A stretch of DNA of 30,538 bases from a virus. The DNA lies in the IMG/VR virus record IMGVR_UViG_3300034685_000218, positions 1-30,538 of that record. One strand, given 5' to 3'. The position numbers and the translations under genes were made by a program. Below are positions 6,344 through 12,880 of this stretch, in pieces. How positions within the stretch are numbered: the stretch's first letter is position 1; each line of letters starts with the position of its first letter. The notes beneath the pieces were generated by a model. It saw nothing but the letters and a program-made list of their open reading frames with translations, was not told the origin of the DNA and made no database searches.

Positions 6344-7588
6344 CTACTTTATTATTTCCCATTCACCACGCGCGGAGTTTCGTACCCATCCTTTCTGGCT
6401 AAGTCTGTTAAGTGTTACTGAGAGTGAATTTTTCGATACTCCCGTTAACTCCGCTAACTCGCTAATGCTCAACGACTGCCTATCCTTTAACAAACTTAGT
6501 ATTATATCCTGCAATGAGTTTCCTGTTTTTACGTTATCGTCTAATTCTATTCGTTTTATAAAAGCGTTCCCGCTTTCCCACGCGACCTGGAATCCTATTG
6601 GCTCATGGTATCCAAAGTTAGATTTTCGATTATACAAACATATTTGCATAACGTTAAGATTGTTAGGCATAAATATTGTTTTCACCTCCCAAGTCATGCG
6701 TGCCAAATTTTCGAAAAAGACGGAACCAACAGGCATGACTCCATCGTCCTTCTCTTTGTGCGCCTTGCTGATATGCGTTATAATCGCTACCGATATGCCT
6801 AAGGATGTTATTTTTCTTATATTTTGAAAGAAATCTATAACCGCGGCAGCATCTACAATATCTCCGCTAATAGCCATTGCTGCTGAATCTAAGATAATGA
6901 ATTTAATGTTATTTTCCTCTACATTTGTTAGGATATCCTCAAGCTCATCCCTAAGTGCGTGCTGAGCTGGGTAATAAAACGGTGGTTTCAATTCTACATC
7001 TTGAACATCCTCCGAAATAATTTGAGAAAACCTATCACTCATCAGTTCAAAATCCATTTCCCAATCCACGTAAAGCGCATTTGCTGGTGTCGTTTTACTG
7101 CCGTACAAATCAAATCCGTTATGCACTAACAAAGTTAGATACAATGCGAGCAATGACTTTCCTGCGCCACCAGGTGCATAAAACAAGGTCGGAACACTTT
7201 GGGGAATAAGGGGATATAAAAGATATTTTTTTGCTGTAAATTCTCTTTTTTGCAATATTTGTGCCTTTTTGGGTGAGTAATACAAATTGTATACTTCTGT
7301 TGCAAATTTTTCCAACACGCCCTCCCATTGGATGTTTGAAAGCAAAGAGTTAGCCACAACTGACTTAATATGTTTTGCGGTGGTGTTTCTTGATTGGGAG
7401 GATGTCGTGTTAAAGTGGCCTAAGAATATTCGATACCGGTTATTCTGAATCACCGCGGTAATTTTCAAAATTCCGACTAAGTATGCTCCATGCTCTCTGA
7501 CCTTCGATAAATCGATATAAACCATACCTTCTGGGACATTGAACATAGCCGAAAATCCAATTGGCGTTTGTGAAATAGTTAGGTTCAT
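6344..7588 (-). CDS. RepA/DnaB-like AAA_25 replicative helicase with C-terminal winged HTH
   Basis: A 414-residue RecA-fold ATPase: Walker A APGGAGKS at 138-145, a downstream VDWEMDFE segment typical of the RepA-like group, Walker B FIILDSAA near 230-237, and the VAIITHISKAHK sensor at about 267-278. The last 60 residues form a winged helix (SISELAELTGVSKNSLSVTL). The N-terminal 110 residues are unrecognised and do not look like a primase. It is probably the hexameric helicase that starts phage replication. No polymerase or primase is in the window, so host enzymes are likely used. GGAGG precedes the ATG. Confidence 0.85.
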   Translation of the reverse strand: MNLTISQTPIGFSAMFNVPEGMVYIDLSKVREHGAYLVGILKITAVIQNNRYRIFLGHFNTTSSQSRNTTAKHIKSVVANSLLSNIQWEGVLEKFATEVYNLYYSPKKAQILQKREFTAKKYLLYPLIPQSVPTLFYAPGGAGKSLLALYLTLLVHNGFDLYGSKTTPANALYVDWEMDFELMSDRFSQIISEDVQDVELKPPFYYPAQHALRDELEDILTNVEENNIKFIILDSAAMAISGDIVDAAAVIDFFQNIRKITSLGISVAIITHISKAHKEKDDGVMPVGSVFFENLARMTWEVKTIFMPNNLNVMQICLYNRKSNFGYHEPIGFQVAWESGNAFIKRIELDDNVKTGNSLQDIILSLLKDRQSLSISELAELTGVSKNSLSVTLNRLSQKGWVRNSARGEWEIIK

Positions 7589-7591
7589 ATA

Positions 7592-7873
7592 TCATTCCTC
7601 CAACCAATTCAAGGCATCTTGCTTTGTGTTGCTTTTGACCCGAACACGTTTATTTACGATGCTTTCTAACTGTGTTAGAAGGGCATTATTCTCCTTTCTG
7701 AGCCTAACTATTTCTGTCCATATTGCTTGGTTTTCTTGTCTTAGTTTCTTTAACTCCTCTAAGAGTGTTTTATACTCTCTTGAAACTCTTCCCGATGTTC
7801 TCGGCGTTAGTCCCCTTTCGTGATAAAAGTCCAAGAAATCTCCCGAACAAGGAAAGTCAATTAAATCCTCCAT
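7592..7873 (-). CDS. Coiled-coil hypothetical protein
   Basis: A 93-residue protein with GGAGGG upstream of the ATG. Residues 30-75 form a clear coiled coil (TLLEELKKLRQENQAIWTEI). The short N-terminal part is acidic/aromatic and the end is basic. Tightly packed just upstream of the helicase gene, so a helicase partner or loader is possible, but no family is recognised. Confidence 0.68.
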   Translation of the reverse strand: MEDLIDFPCSGDFLDFYHERGLTPRTSGRVSREYKTLLEELKKLRQENQAIWTEIVRLRKENNALLTQLESIVNKRVRVKSNTKQDALNWLEE

Positions 7874-8097
7874 CGCAAGCCCTCCTTTTCAAAAAAATAT
7901 TTGAGCAGTTCTATTTCAATTTTATCTCTTGTTGCGCACAATTTGCACGTGCAACCGTGGAAGTAGTCTCGCGAGTGCTTCTTATATCTTTGAAAGAGTT
8001 TTTCAAGAATGTTATACGCGTCTTCGTAACTTTCACATCGCTTGAGAACAGATAAGAATTTGTTGAACAATCTTTCATCTATTTTTCTGTTCTTCAT
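7861..8097 (-). CDS. Small protein with CxCxxC motif
   Basis: The frame is open from a GTG at 8106; AGGTGA is best spaced for the ATG at 8097, giving 78 residues. It is basic and helical, with HGCTCKLCATRD around residues 48-59, a partial zinc-ribbon-like cluster (three Cys, one His nearby). Overlaps the coiled-coil gene by 13 bases. A nucleic-acid-binding role in replication is possible; no family recognised. Confidence 0.68.
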   Translation of the reverse strand: MKNRKIDERLFNKFLSVLKRCESYEDAYNILEKLFQRYKKHSRDYFHGCTCKLCATRDKIEIELLKYFFEKEGLRWRI

Positions 8098-8124
8098 TGT
8101 CATCACCTAACAAACTTAGCGGGG

Positions 8125-8853
8125 TTATTGTCCCCCGCTAAGTCTGTCGGAAAGATTTTGAAGGTAGGTTATAATTTCTGTGGCTTGTTGTTTTGTGAGA
8201 CTTTTTGCATGTTCTACATTCCACTTCTCTTTTATTTCTTTTTTTATTTCCTCTTCGTTCGTTTCCGTAAGCTGGGCGACTTGCTTTATCAGGATGTGCA
8301 GCATTTTAAGCTGTTTTTCCGTAACAGGCTCTACCGCAGGTGTGGGGGCTTCTTTTTCTTGGTGTATTTCCTCCAAATCTTCTAAGTCTTGTGTAAAAAC
8401 ATTAGACGCACCTAAACCTGTTAGAACAGCATCTACGTGTGCACGTTTCTTTGCCATCTTCAGAATGGTATTTTGGAACACCCACGGATTCGAATTCCAT
8501 ACATTTTTTTCTCTTGAATTGCATGCTCCGTATCCAACACCGACAATAGTTCCTGCTGTGGTTCGTAGCGTACAACGAAATTGATAAAAGATAAAATCCT
8601 CCCGTTCAATTTCCTTTTCCAGCTGAAAATCGGCGATAAGGTTAAAGAGCCTGGTTAGCTTTTCTGCTCCGCTTTTGTACAGACTTGGCTTTTGGCTCTG
8701 CACCTTCTTCCCGGCGGGATAACCGAAGTCAATCCCGTCCTCCAATACCTTCTTTTGTAGTTCTCTGAACAAGTCGTATTGTTGCTTAATAAAGTTAATG
8801 TTCTCTAACTTGATTTGGATAAGACTTTCATTTTCTGGTACTATTTCTGTCAT
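8125..8853 (-). CDS. Probable single-strand annealing / recombination protein
   Basis: GGAGGTGGAGAAA points to the ATG at 8853 (242 residues); the frame is open to 8862. Recognisable segments are DFGYPAGKK...LYKSGAEKLTRLF, GTIVGVGYGACNSREKN and KMAKKRAHVDAVLTGLGASN, which are shared by a large group of phage proteins encoded beside recombination genes. The C-terminal 65 residues (TEKQLKMLHILIKQVAQLTE) resemble a helical tail seen in phage recombinases. Annealing activity is an inference from context (resolvase, helicase) and this family resemblance. Structural comparison with Rad52/Redbeta would decide. Confidence 0.65.
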   Translation of the reverse strand: MTEIVPENESLIQIKLENINFIKQQYDLFRELQKKVLEDGIDFGYPAGKKVQSQKPSLYKSGAEKLTRLFNLIADFQLEKEIEREDFIFYQFRCTLRTTAGTIVGVGYGACNSREKNVWNSNPWVFQNTILKMAKKRAHVDAVLTGLGASNVFTQDLEDLEEIHQEKEAPTPAVEPVTEKQLKMLHILIKQVAQLTETNEEEIKKEIKEKWNVEHAKSLTKQQATEIITYLQNLSDRLSGGQ

Positions 8854-8865
8854 TTTCTCCACCTC

Positions 8866-9291
8866 CTAACTAAATAGTCGTTTTTCAATCTCATTTATTT
8901 TCTCCTGAGATAATTCTTGATGATTCTCTGGTTTCGGCATTTGTCGTATTTTGTGTATCCATTGTTTCACTTCAGCCCAGGTCATCAACTCTGGCGAGAT
9001 TGGAAGAACAACATTCTTAGCCGCAGCTAATTGCTTTAGGTATTTTGCTGTCTTTTTTGATACCTTTGGGGTGATGTCTGCTTGAGCAACCGCAATAGCC
9101 CACAGAGCTTTCCTTCTCAATTTCATGTCTTCTATTGGGGGGATATTTTCAATTCGACTATCGTCGTTAGCCAGGACCTTTTGAATAACTATCGAACCAA
9201 TAATCTGTTTGATACCAGCCTTTTCATTCTCTGTAAGTTCCTTAGCCTCGTCTAATATGCTATCTATTTTCTCGCACAATTCCAACAGCAT
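8866..9291 (-). CDS. Hypothetical replication-region protein
   Basis: A 141-residue, mostly helical protein with GGAGGAGGTG before the ATG. No family recognised. The end (WAEVKQWIHKIRQMPKP) contains a Trp pair and a basic helix; the middle has a Lys-rich helix (KVSKKTAKYLKQLAAAKN). It is the second main gene of the early leftward operon, next to the HTH gene and the putative annealing protein. A DNA-binding accessory role is possible. Confidence 0.7.
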   Translation of the reverse strand: MLLELCEKIDSILDEAKELTENEKAGIKQIIGSIVIQKVLANDDSRIENIPPIEDMKLRRKALWAIAVAQADITPKVSKKTAKYLKQLAAAKNVVLPISPELMTWAEVKQWIHKIRQMPKPENHQELSQEKINEIEKRLFS

Positions 9292-9292
9292 G

Positions 9293-9502
9293 TTATTTCA
9301 CCTCCTCCACCGCATCCGGGAAAACGGCCAAAATTTTGCGGGCATTTCGCAGATTAATTGGCTTCCCGCTTCGTATTCTTTCAAACACAGCTCGCGAAAT
9401 ACCCAGCTCTCGGCATATTTCGAAGATATACATATTTTGGTATCGCTCTTCTATCTTGGCAAAGTCTACCTTGAATCTTTTAACCCTTTTGGGCTTTGTC
9501 AT
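9293..9502 (-). CDS. Small HTH protein (probable regulator)
   Basis: A 69-residue basic protein: a Lys/Arg-rich start (MTKPKRVKRFKVDF), then a helix-turn-helix of Cro/C1 type (FEICRELGISRAVFERIRSG), then LRNARKILAVFPDAV. It is the first sizeable gene of the leftward operon and overlaps a 19-codon leader frame. A role in controlling its own promoter is reasonable; the palindrome at 9578-9593 is a candidate operator. A full lysogeny repressor would usually be larger. Confidence 0.78.
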   Translation of the reverse strand: MTKPKRVKRFKVDFAKIEERYQNMYIFEICRELGISRAVFERIRSGKPINLRNARKILAVFPDAVEEVK

Positions 9503-9558
9503 CTTTTCACCTCCTCATATTTTCCTTCCGTAGAAACTCTTAAATTCATCTTAATCAT
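9499..9558 (-). CDS. 19-residue leader peptide frame
   Basis: ATG at 9558 preceded by a strong AAAGGAGG. It encodes MIKMNLRVSTEGKYEEVKR and its TGA overlaps the ATG of the HTH gene (ATGA). The last codons carry that gene's ribosome site. It looks like a leader that couples translation to the operon; it may have no function as a peptide. Confidence 0.5.
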   Translation of the reverse strand: MIKMNLRVSTEGKYEEVKR

Positions 9559-9577
9559 GTTATTCCTCCTTTACATT

Positions 9578-9593
9578 GTTAGTATAGACTAAC
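9578..9593 (-). promoter_or_regulatory. Early leftward promoter -10 inside a palindromic operator
   Basis: GTTAGT-4-ACTAAC is a perfect palindrome. On the minus strand it contains TATACT (9581-9586), a good -10 box, 20 bases before the leader ribosome site. No clear -35 is present, so activator dependence is possible. A repressor bound here would block the early operon. Confidence 0.5.
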
Positions 9594-9621
9594 TTTCGAA
9601 ACAAAAATAAAACTCGTGCTT

Positions 9622-9660
9622 GTGTTAGTCTTGGGTAAGATAATTAACCGAGGCTAACAC
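9622..9660. repeat. Imperfect inverted repeat GTGTTAG ... CTAACAC upstream of early promoter
   Basis: GTGTTAG (9622-9628) and CTAACAC (9654-9660) enclose a 25-base imperfect palindrome with GGGTAAG and TTAACCGAGG. Both arms follow the wider intergenic pattern GTTAG-n-CT-n-GGnTAAG. It lies 30-80 bases upstream of the -10, so it could be a second regulator site. Confidence 0.5.
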
Positions 9661-9676
9661 TTCAGACACAAATACA

Positions 9677-9696
9677 GGGGAGGGCGAAACCTCCCC
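9677..9696 (-). terminator. Terminator of the ubiquitin-like operon
   Basis: Stem GGGGAGG (9677-9683) / CCTCCCC (9690-9696) with a 6-base loop, 7 bases after the last stop codon of the leftward cassette. On the minus strand it is followed by TGTATTTGTG (weak T tract). TTTT follows on the plus strand. Confidence 0.7.
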
Positions 9697-9702
9697 TTTT
9701 CT

Positions 9703-9963
9703 TCAGTGTCTGTTTTCCATCAGGAGGGCTTTCACCTCCTTTTCGATCCCGATAAAATCCTCAATTCCTGTGTCGGGATCGAACACTCGCGAACCTGCGA
9801 ACAAGTTTGCGTACCACTCCGCGAGCTCTTGAGGCGACTTTTTCATTGTCGAAAGGTCAAACTTCATCTCCATCTTCAACCCCTGTAGTTGGGGATCTGA
9901 AGAAGTAGAGGTCCAGATTTGTATCCAAAACTCCGGGGTAGTACATAGTTTTTTCCAGTCCAA
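9703..9963 (-). CDS. Unknown accessory protein of the ubiquitin-like cassette
   Basis: An 86-residue protein starting at TTG 9963 with AAAGGAGGTG about 7 bases upstream, inside the JAMM gene (107-base overlap, other frame). It is acidic and has aromatic stretches (EFWIQIWT, ELAEWYANLFAG), one Cys near the start and no recognised domain. The precise ribosome site and position as last gene of the cassette support a real gene. It may be a substrate, adaptor or regulator of the conjugation enzymes; it does not look like a beta-grasp protein. Confidence 0.7.
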   Translation of the reverse strand: MDWKKLCTTPEFWIQIWTSTSSDPQLQGLKMEMKFDLSTMKKSPQELAEWYANLFAGSRVFDPDTGIEDFIGIEKEVKALLMENRH

Positions 9964-10468
9964 ATTTTTTCACCTCCTTTCTCCTGATTTTTTCCAGCCC
10001 GATGACGTCTATTTCTGGGTCTACAACTACGATTTTTTCCGTTTCGAGGAGAAAAATAACTCCCTCGTGTAGAACACGAAAACTTGCCCGCATAAAGCGA
10101 GACTCCACAAAGAGAAGAGATAGAGCGAAATTGGTGTTGATGAATTCCTGGTCTGTAGTCGAGAAGCTCAAGCACCCGGCGGGGTGCTTGTGAACAACGC
10201 AATCGTATCCAGCCGGTGGCGGTTCCTTGTATTCCACCGTGCTGGCGGTAACCACTTGTTCGGGGATATAATATTCCTCCCCGAGCAAAATCTCTTGCCC
10301 TATCTCTGCAATTTTTGCAAAAACAGAAAACTCTGTCGGGACGCATTTGTCTATCGTGCGTACCACACTCTCCAGAATCCGCGGGACTACGACGCTGTAG
10401 TCTGCTCTTCCGCAGACAACGGGGAGCCCATTATCCCACGGATAAGGTCTTCCAACGAAAAGCTCCAT
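9857..10468 (-). CDS. JAB/JAMM metalloprotease (deubiquitinase-like)
   Basis: A 203-residue protein with the complete JAMM zinc motif: H93-x-H95-x7-S103-x2-D106 (HKHPAGCLSFSTTD), and an upstream acid, E46, in the TEFSVFA strand. These enzymes cut isopeptide or linear bonds after ubiquitin-like proteins, or mature their C-termini. The ATG at 10468 has an exceptional GGGAGGAGGAGA site and lies inside the E1-like gene (82-base overlap). The C-terminal 40 residues (after VVDPEIDVIG) are unrecognised and overlap the next gene. Confidence 0.92.
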   Translation of the reverse strand: MELFVGRPYPWDNGLPVVCGRADYSVVVPRILESVVRTIDKCVPTEFSVFAKIAEIGQEILLGEEYYIPEQVVTASTVEYKEPPPAGYDCVVHKHPAGCLSFSTTDQEFINTNFALSLLFVESRFMRASFRVLHEGVIFLLETEKIVVVDPEIDVIGLEKIRRKEVKKFGLEKTMYYPGVLDTNLDLYFFRSPTTGVEDGDEV

Positions 10469-11034
10469 ACTCTCTCCTCCTCCCTAGGAATCTTTTTTGA
10501 AGTTATCATCCCCACCACAAGTGCGGCAAGTATCTGCGGGGGGACTAAGAAGGACGGGGTAACGGAATATCGGACAGGTTCCGACCCCCATACCTTTTTC
10601 GACGGGTTAGCATGGATCGTCATGCTGAACCCGTCATAGCCCAATTTTACTCGCGGGACTTGTCGGAGCCCCGCGGGAACGTCTGCAAGGACGTCGCGGC
10701 AGTCGACAATTACCTCCGGCAGCAAGAACAATATTTCTGCCGGAGATAACTCTTCGAGCTTTTTTTGGAACAGCAGAATCTCGCCGTCTCGGCGCTCATA
10801 TATGAGCTCCAGGACAGCCTTCGTTTTTGGGCCGCCTATATGTTTTAGTTTAAACGGTGTTCTGTTCAAATTCGAGGCCTCAACGACATCGGGATCCACC
10901 AGGACGAGGCGCTTGACCCCGACAAGTGCGAGGTCGAGAGCCACCCAGCTCCCGACCCCGCCGACGCCGATTACCATGGCAGTCGACGGTACGTGAAGAT
11001 TTAGCCCGGCCTGTCGGAGATAGATATCAGCCAT
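10387..11034 (-). CDS. ThiF/E1-like activating enzyme
   Basis: A 215-residue Rossmann protein. Nucleotide loop GVGGVGS at 23-29, ribose-binding D47 in LVDPD, NLNR at 55-58 with the conserved Arg, the GGPKTKA lysine motif (67-73) and VDCRD at 110-114. This is the adenylation domain of the E1/ThiF/MoeB family, which activates a ubiquitin-like C-terminus with ATP. It lacks the Cys-x-x-Cys zinc pairs and its only cysteine is C112. It overlaps the E2-like gene by 8 bases behind GGGGAGGTG. The C-terminal region is short compared with MoeB, so it is a minimal E1. Confidence 0.92.
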   Translation of the reverse strand: MADIYLRQAGLNLHVPSTAMVIGVGGVGSWVALDLALVGVKRLVLVDPDVVEASNLNRTPFKLKHIGGPKTKAVLELIYERRDGEILLFQKKLEELSPAEILFLLPEVIVDCRDVLADVPAGLRQVPRVKLGYDGFSMTIHANPSKKVWGSEPVRYSVTPSFLVPPQILAALVVGMITSKKIPREEERVWSFSLEDLIRGIMGSPLSAEEQTTAS

Positions 11035-12088
11035 TTGTCCACACCTCCCCGACAGGTTGTAAACTTTCCACTTGTTTCGACAGCGTCCTCGACGCCTCGT
11101 TATCGAAGGCGCTGTCTAAATTGCCTGTTTCGAGCAGTTTTGGGAGCTGCTCGAACAGGATTTTACAATCTTTTCCTACCAAATCACCCAAGCATACCTC
11201 GCCCTCTCCACTGATATTTGGGTGATTTGCGGATTGGACGTATACATCTTCATCTTCAGGATCGATCTCTACCCTTTCGGCGTAGTAACCGAAAGGGGCC
11301 TTGTACAGTTTGCCCCCGTACTTCACAAATTTCATTTCAACCCGAGGATAGACAAATCTACCCTCTTGATATTGCCACCCCTTTTCGGTGGCCTCTCTCA
11401 AGAACTCCAAGGCGCTCCAGAAAATATTTTCTTTTTGTTTCTCGAGTTTTTCTTGGAGTTCTTTTACTTTCGTTTGCCATTGTTTGGTATAGATTTCGTA
11501 CATTTCCTTGACGCTGGTCGATATTGCCTGGTAAATCCCTTGCATGCCGTCTGTTCTGCTCAACTGGATAGAATAGACGGCATTTCCCAGGACTAGAAAG
11601 CCCTGGGGAACTATTTCTATATTGGGCAATTCTTCATTGGGCAATTCTGGCAGTTTTTCTTGTGCTGTGGGTTGTGGCTGCGCACATATTGTTGTGGTAA
11701 CTTTTGCGGTTTTTTTATCTTCTATGTATTGCTGCATCAATTCCTTCAACTTTTTTGTTATTATTACGCTTAATTTTTCTAACCCTGTTTTGTTGATTTC
11801 GTCTAAGTCCCCCGCGCCAAAATAGGTGCGGAGGAATTTTACAAAGCCAGAACATTCGGTCGAGAAGTTTGTATCATCGGGGTGGCACAAATCTGCCTCC
11901 TCTTCGTTCACCCCGAATTCTTTGTAGAAGTATCGATGGACTCGAAATAACTTCCTTAGCAAGGGGGTGAGTCTCATTTCCCCTCGGCCGAGGTGAAGCC
12001 AATCCAAAAATGCTTCACCTTCCGCATCACACGCAATGGTTGCGTATGAGCGGAAGCTCTCTCTTTTTAATTCTACCGTTACAATCAT
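11027..12088 (-). CDS. E2-like protein (prokaryotic E2 family, PRTRC-B-like)
   Basis: GGAGGTGG indicates the ATG at 12088, giving 353 residues (the frame is open to 12121). The C-terminal part carries the E2 signature: H289-P-N, G, and the Cys299 active site in HPNISGEGEVCLGDL, as in eukaryotic HPN...C-L enzymes. It follows a beta-rich segment (FVYPRVEMKFVKYGGKLYKA). Residues 1-200 are unrecognised, with a long helix at about 205-245 (KVKELQEKLEKQKENIFWSA). The protein resembles family D prokaryotic E2 proteins linked to PRTRC-type cassettes. Cys299 would accept the ubiquitin-like protein from the E1-like neighbour. Confidence 0.85.
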   Translation of the reverse strand: MIVTVELKRESFRSYATIACDAEGEAFLDWLHLGRGEMRLTPLLRKLFRVHRYFYKEFGVNEEEADLCHPDDTNFSTECSGFVKFLRTYFGAGDLDEINKTGLEKLSVIITKKLKELMQQYIEDKKTAKVTTTICAQPQPTAQEKLPELPNEELPNIEIVPQGFLVLGNAVYSIQLSRTDGMQGIYQAISTSVKEMYEIYTKQWQTKVKELQEKLEKQKENIFWSALEFLREATEKGWQYQEGRFVYPRVEMKFVKYGGKLYKAPFGYYAERVEIDPEDEDVYVQSANHPNISGEGEVCLGDLVGKDCKILFEQLPKLLETGNLDSAFDNEASRTLSKQVESLQPVGEVWTNG

Positions 12089-12109
12089 CTTTCCACCTCC
12101 AAAAATATA

Positions 12110-12133
12110 CCCGGGGAGCATGCACTCCCCGGG
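12110..12133 (-). terminator. Intra-operon hairpin between the Ub-like and E2 genes
   Basis: Perfect 9-bp stem CCCGGGGAG / CTCCCCGGG with loop CATGCA, 7 bases after the Ub-like stop codon. On the minus strand it is followed by TATATTTTT, so it can act as a partial terminator. On the plus strand it is followed by AGCTTTTTT. It would yield more Ub-like transcript than enzyme transcript. Confidence 0.8.
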
Positions 12134-12140
12134 AGCTTTT

Positions 12141-12359
12141 TTACGCGGCCTCGTTATAGGCCGCGATTATGAATGTCCCTGTTCTCGGGAAATCTGCTGG
12201 GGACAATTCTGCATTTGTTGTTGCATCCTTGACCGTGAATTTTTTAATCGCGCATTTTCTGGCTGCATTCATTATTTCTTCTTGTGTGATATCTCCCACT
12301 TTTTCAAAGACTACGTCTTCTTTATAGATTATCGTCGATTTTTCTTCTACTTCCCACAT
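12141..12359 (-). CDS. Small ubiquitin-like (beta-grasp) candidate
   Basis: AGGAGG is spaced 8 bases from the ATG at 12359 (72 residues); the frame is open from a GTG at 12368. Predicted pattern: two strands (STIIYKEDVVFEKVG), a helix (TQEEIMNAARKCA), a strand (KKFTVKDA), a turn with PADFP, and a final strand (TGTFIIAAYNEAA). This strand-helix-strand order fits a beta-grasp fold, as in PRTRC protein C-type partners of E1/E2 cassettes. The C-terminus is AYNEAA and has no Gly-Gly. Assignment rests on size, pattern and being first gene of an E2-E1-JAMM operon. Confidence 0.7.
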   Translation of the reverse strand: MWEVEEKSTIIYKEDVVFEKVGDITQEEIMNAARKCAIKKFTVKDATTNAELSPADFPRTGTFIIAAYNEAA

Positions 12360-12394
12360 CCTCTTCACCTCCTTTCTTTTTTATTCTCACTTCG

Positions 12395-12422
12395 ATTATA
12401 TAGGACAAACGTTACAAATCAA
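12395..12422 (-). promoter_or_regulatory. Promoter of the ubiquitin-like operon
   Basis: On the minus strand: TTGATT (12422-12417), 16-base spacer, perfect TATAAT (12400-12395), about 36 bases before the ATG of the Ub-like gene. The spacer contains AACGTT, part of the sequence CAAACGTT that also occurs at 12558-12565. Confidence 0.75.
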
Positions 12423-12880
12423 TACAAAAATGCAAAGAATAGTTTAAGCAAATACTAAGATATTGTTACATCACAATGGTGAACTGCCGTTATATTTTTT
12501 GCGTAATGTTGCGTTTCGCTTTTCTCGTTCACATCTGCATTTCCGACATGCCTTACGCAAACGTTTGTTTTGGGGTGTTTTTTGAGGGGGGGTGGTAGTT
12601 TACCCATGGAACCCCGTCGGACCCACCTTGCTGCCCAAAATAAAAGGCGTAGCGGGCAAGTTAGACTGGGCTAAGTCTGTTTTGAATGTATAAACCGAAG
12701 GAGTACTGGGAACGCTGAAGCAGAGCGAAAAGCACGGGTAGAAGAAGGTGTAGTGGGTGGAAGGACAGGTCACAGTTCGGGGCAAGGATGGGTTAGGTCG
12801 GGCTAAGATTAGGCTGGGTGGTTCGAAAAAAGGTGGGGAGAAAGGTTAAAACGGGTTGGAACAGTACGGGGCAAAAAGAA
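12423..12880. other. Non-coding stretch with inverted repeats and a G-rich plus strand
   Basis: No supported gene over about 460 bases. It holds a 9-bp inverted repeat TTTGCGTAA (12498-12506) / TTACGCAAA (12553-12561), a palindrome CAAACGTTTG (12558-12567), a run of G-rich tracts from 12574 to 12850, and two copies of the GTTAG-GGCTAAG motif (12660, 12792). Short hairpins such as CGCT/AGCG near 12713-12727 are visible. An untranslated RNA ending at the hairpin at 12881, or a replication or regulator region, are possible; I recognise no known RNA. Confidence 0.5.

Noticed and set aside
12600-12785. 61-codon minus-strand frame in the G-rich stretch
   Set aside because: No ribosome site, low-complexity composition and no domain; opposite-strand shadow of G-rich DNA.
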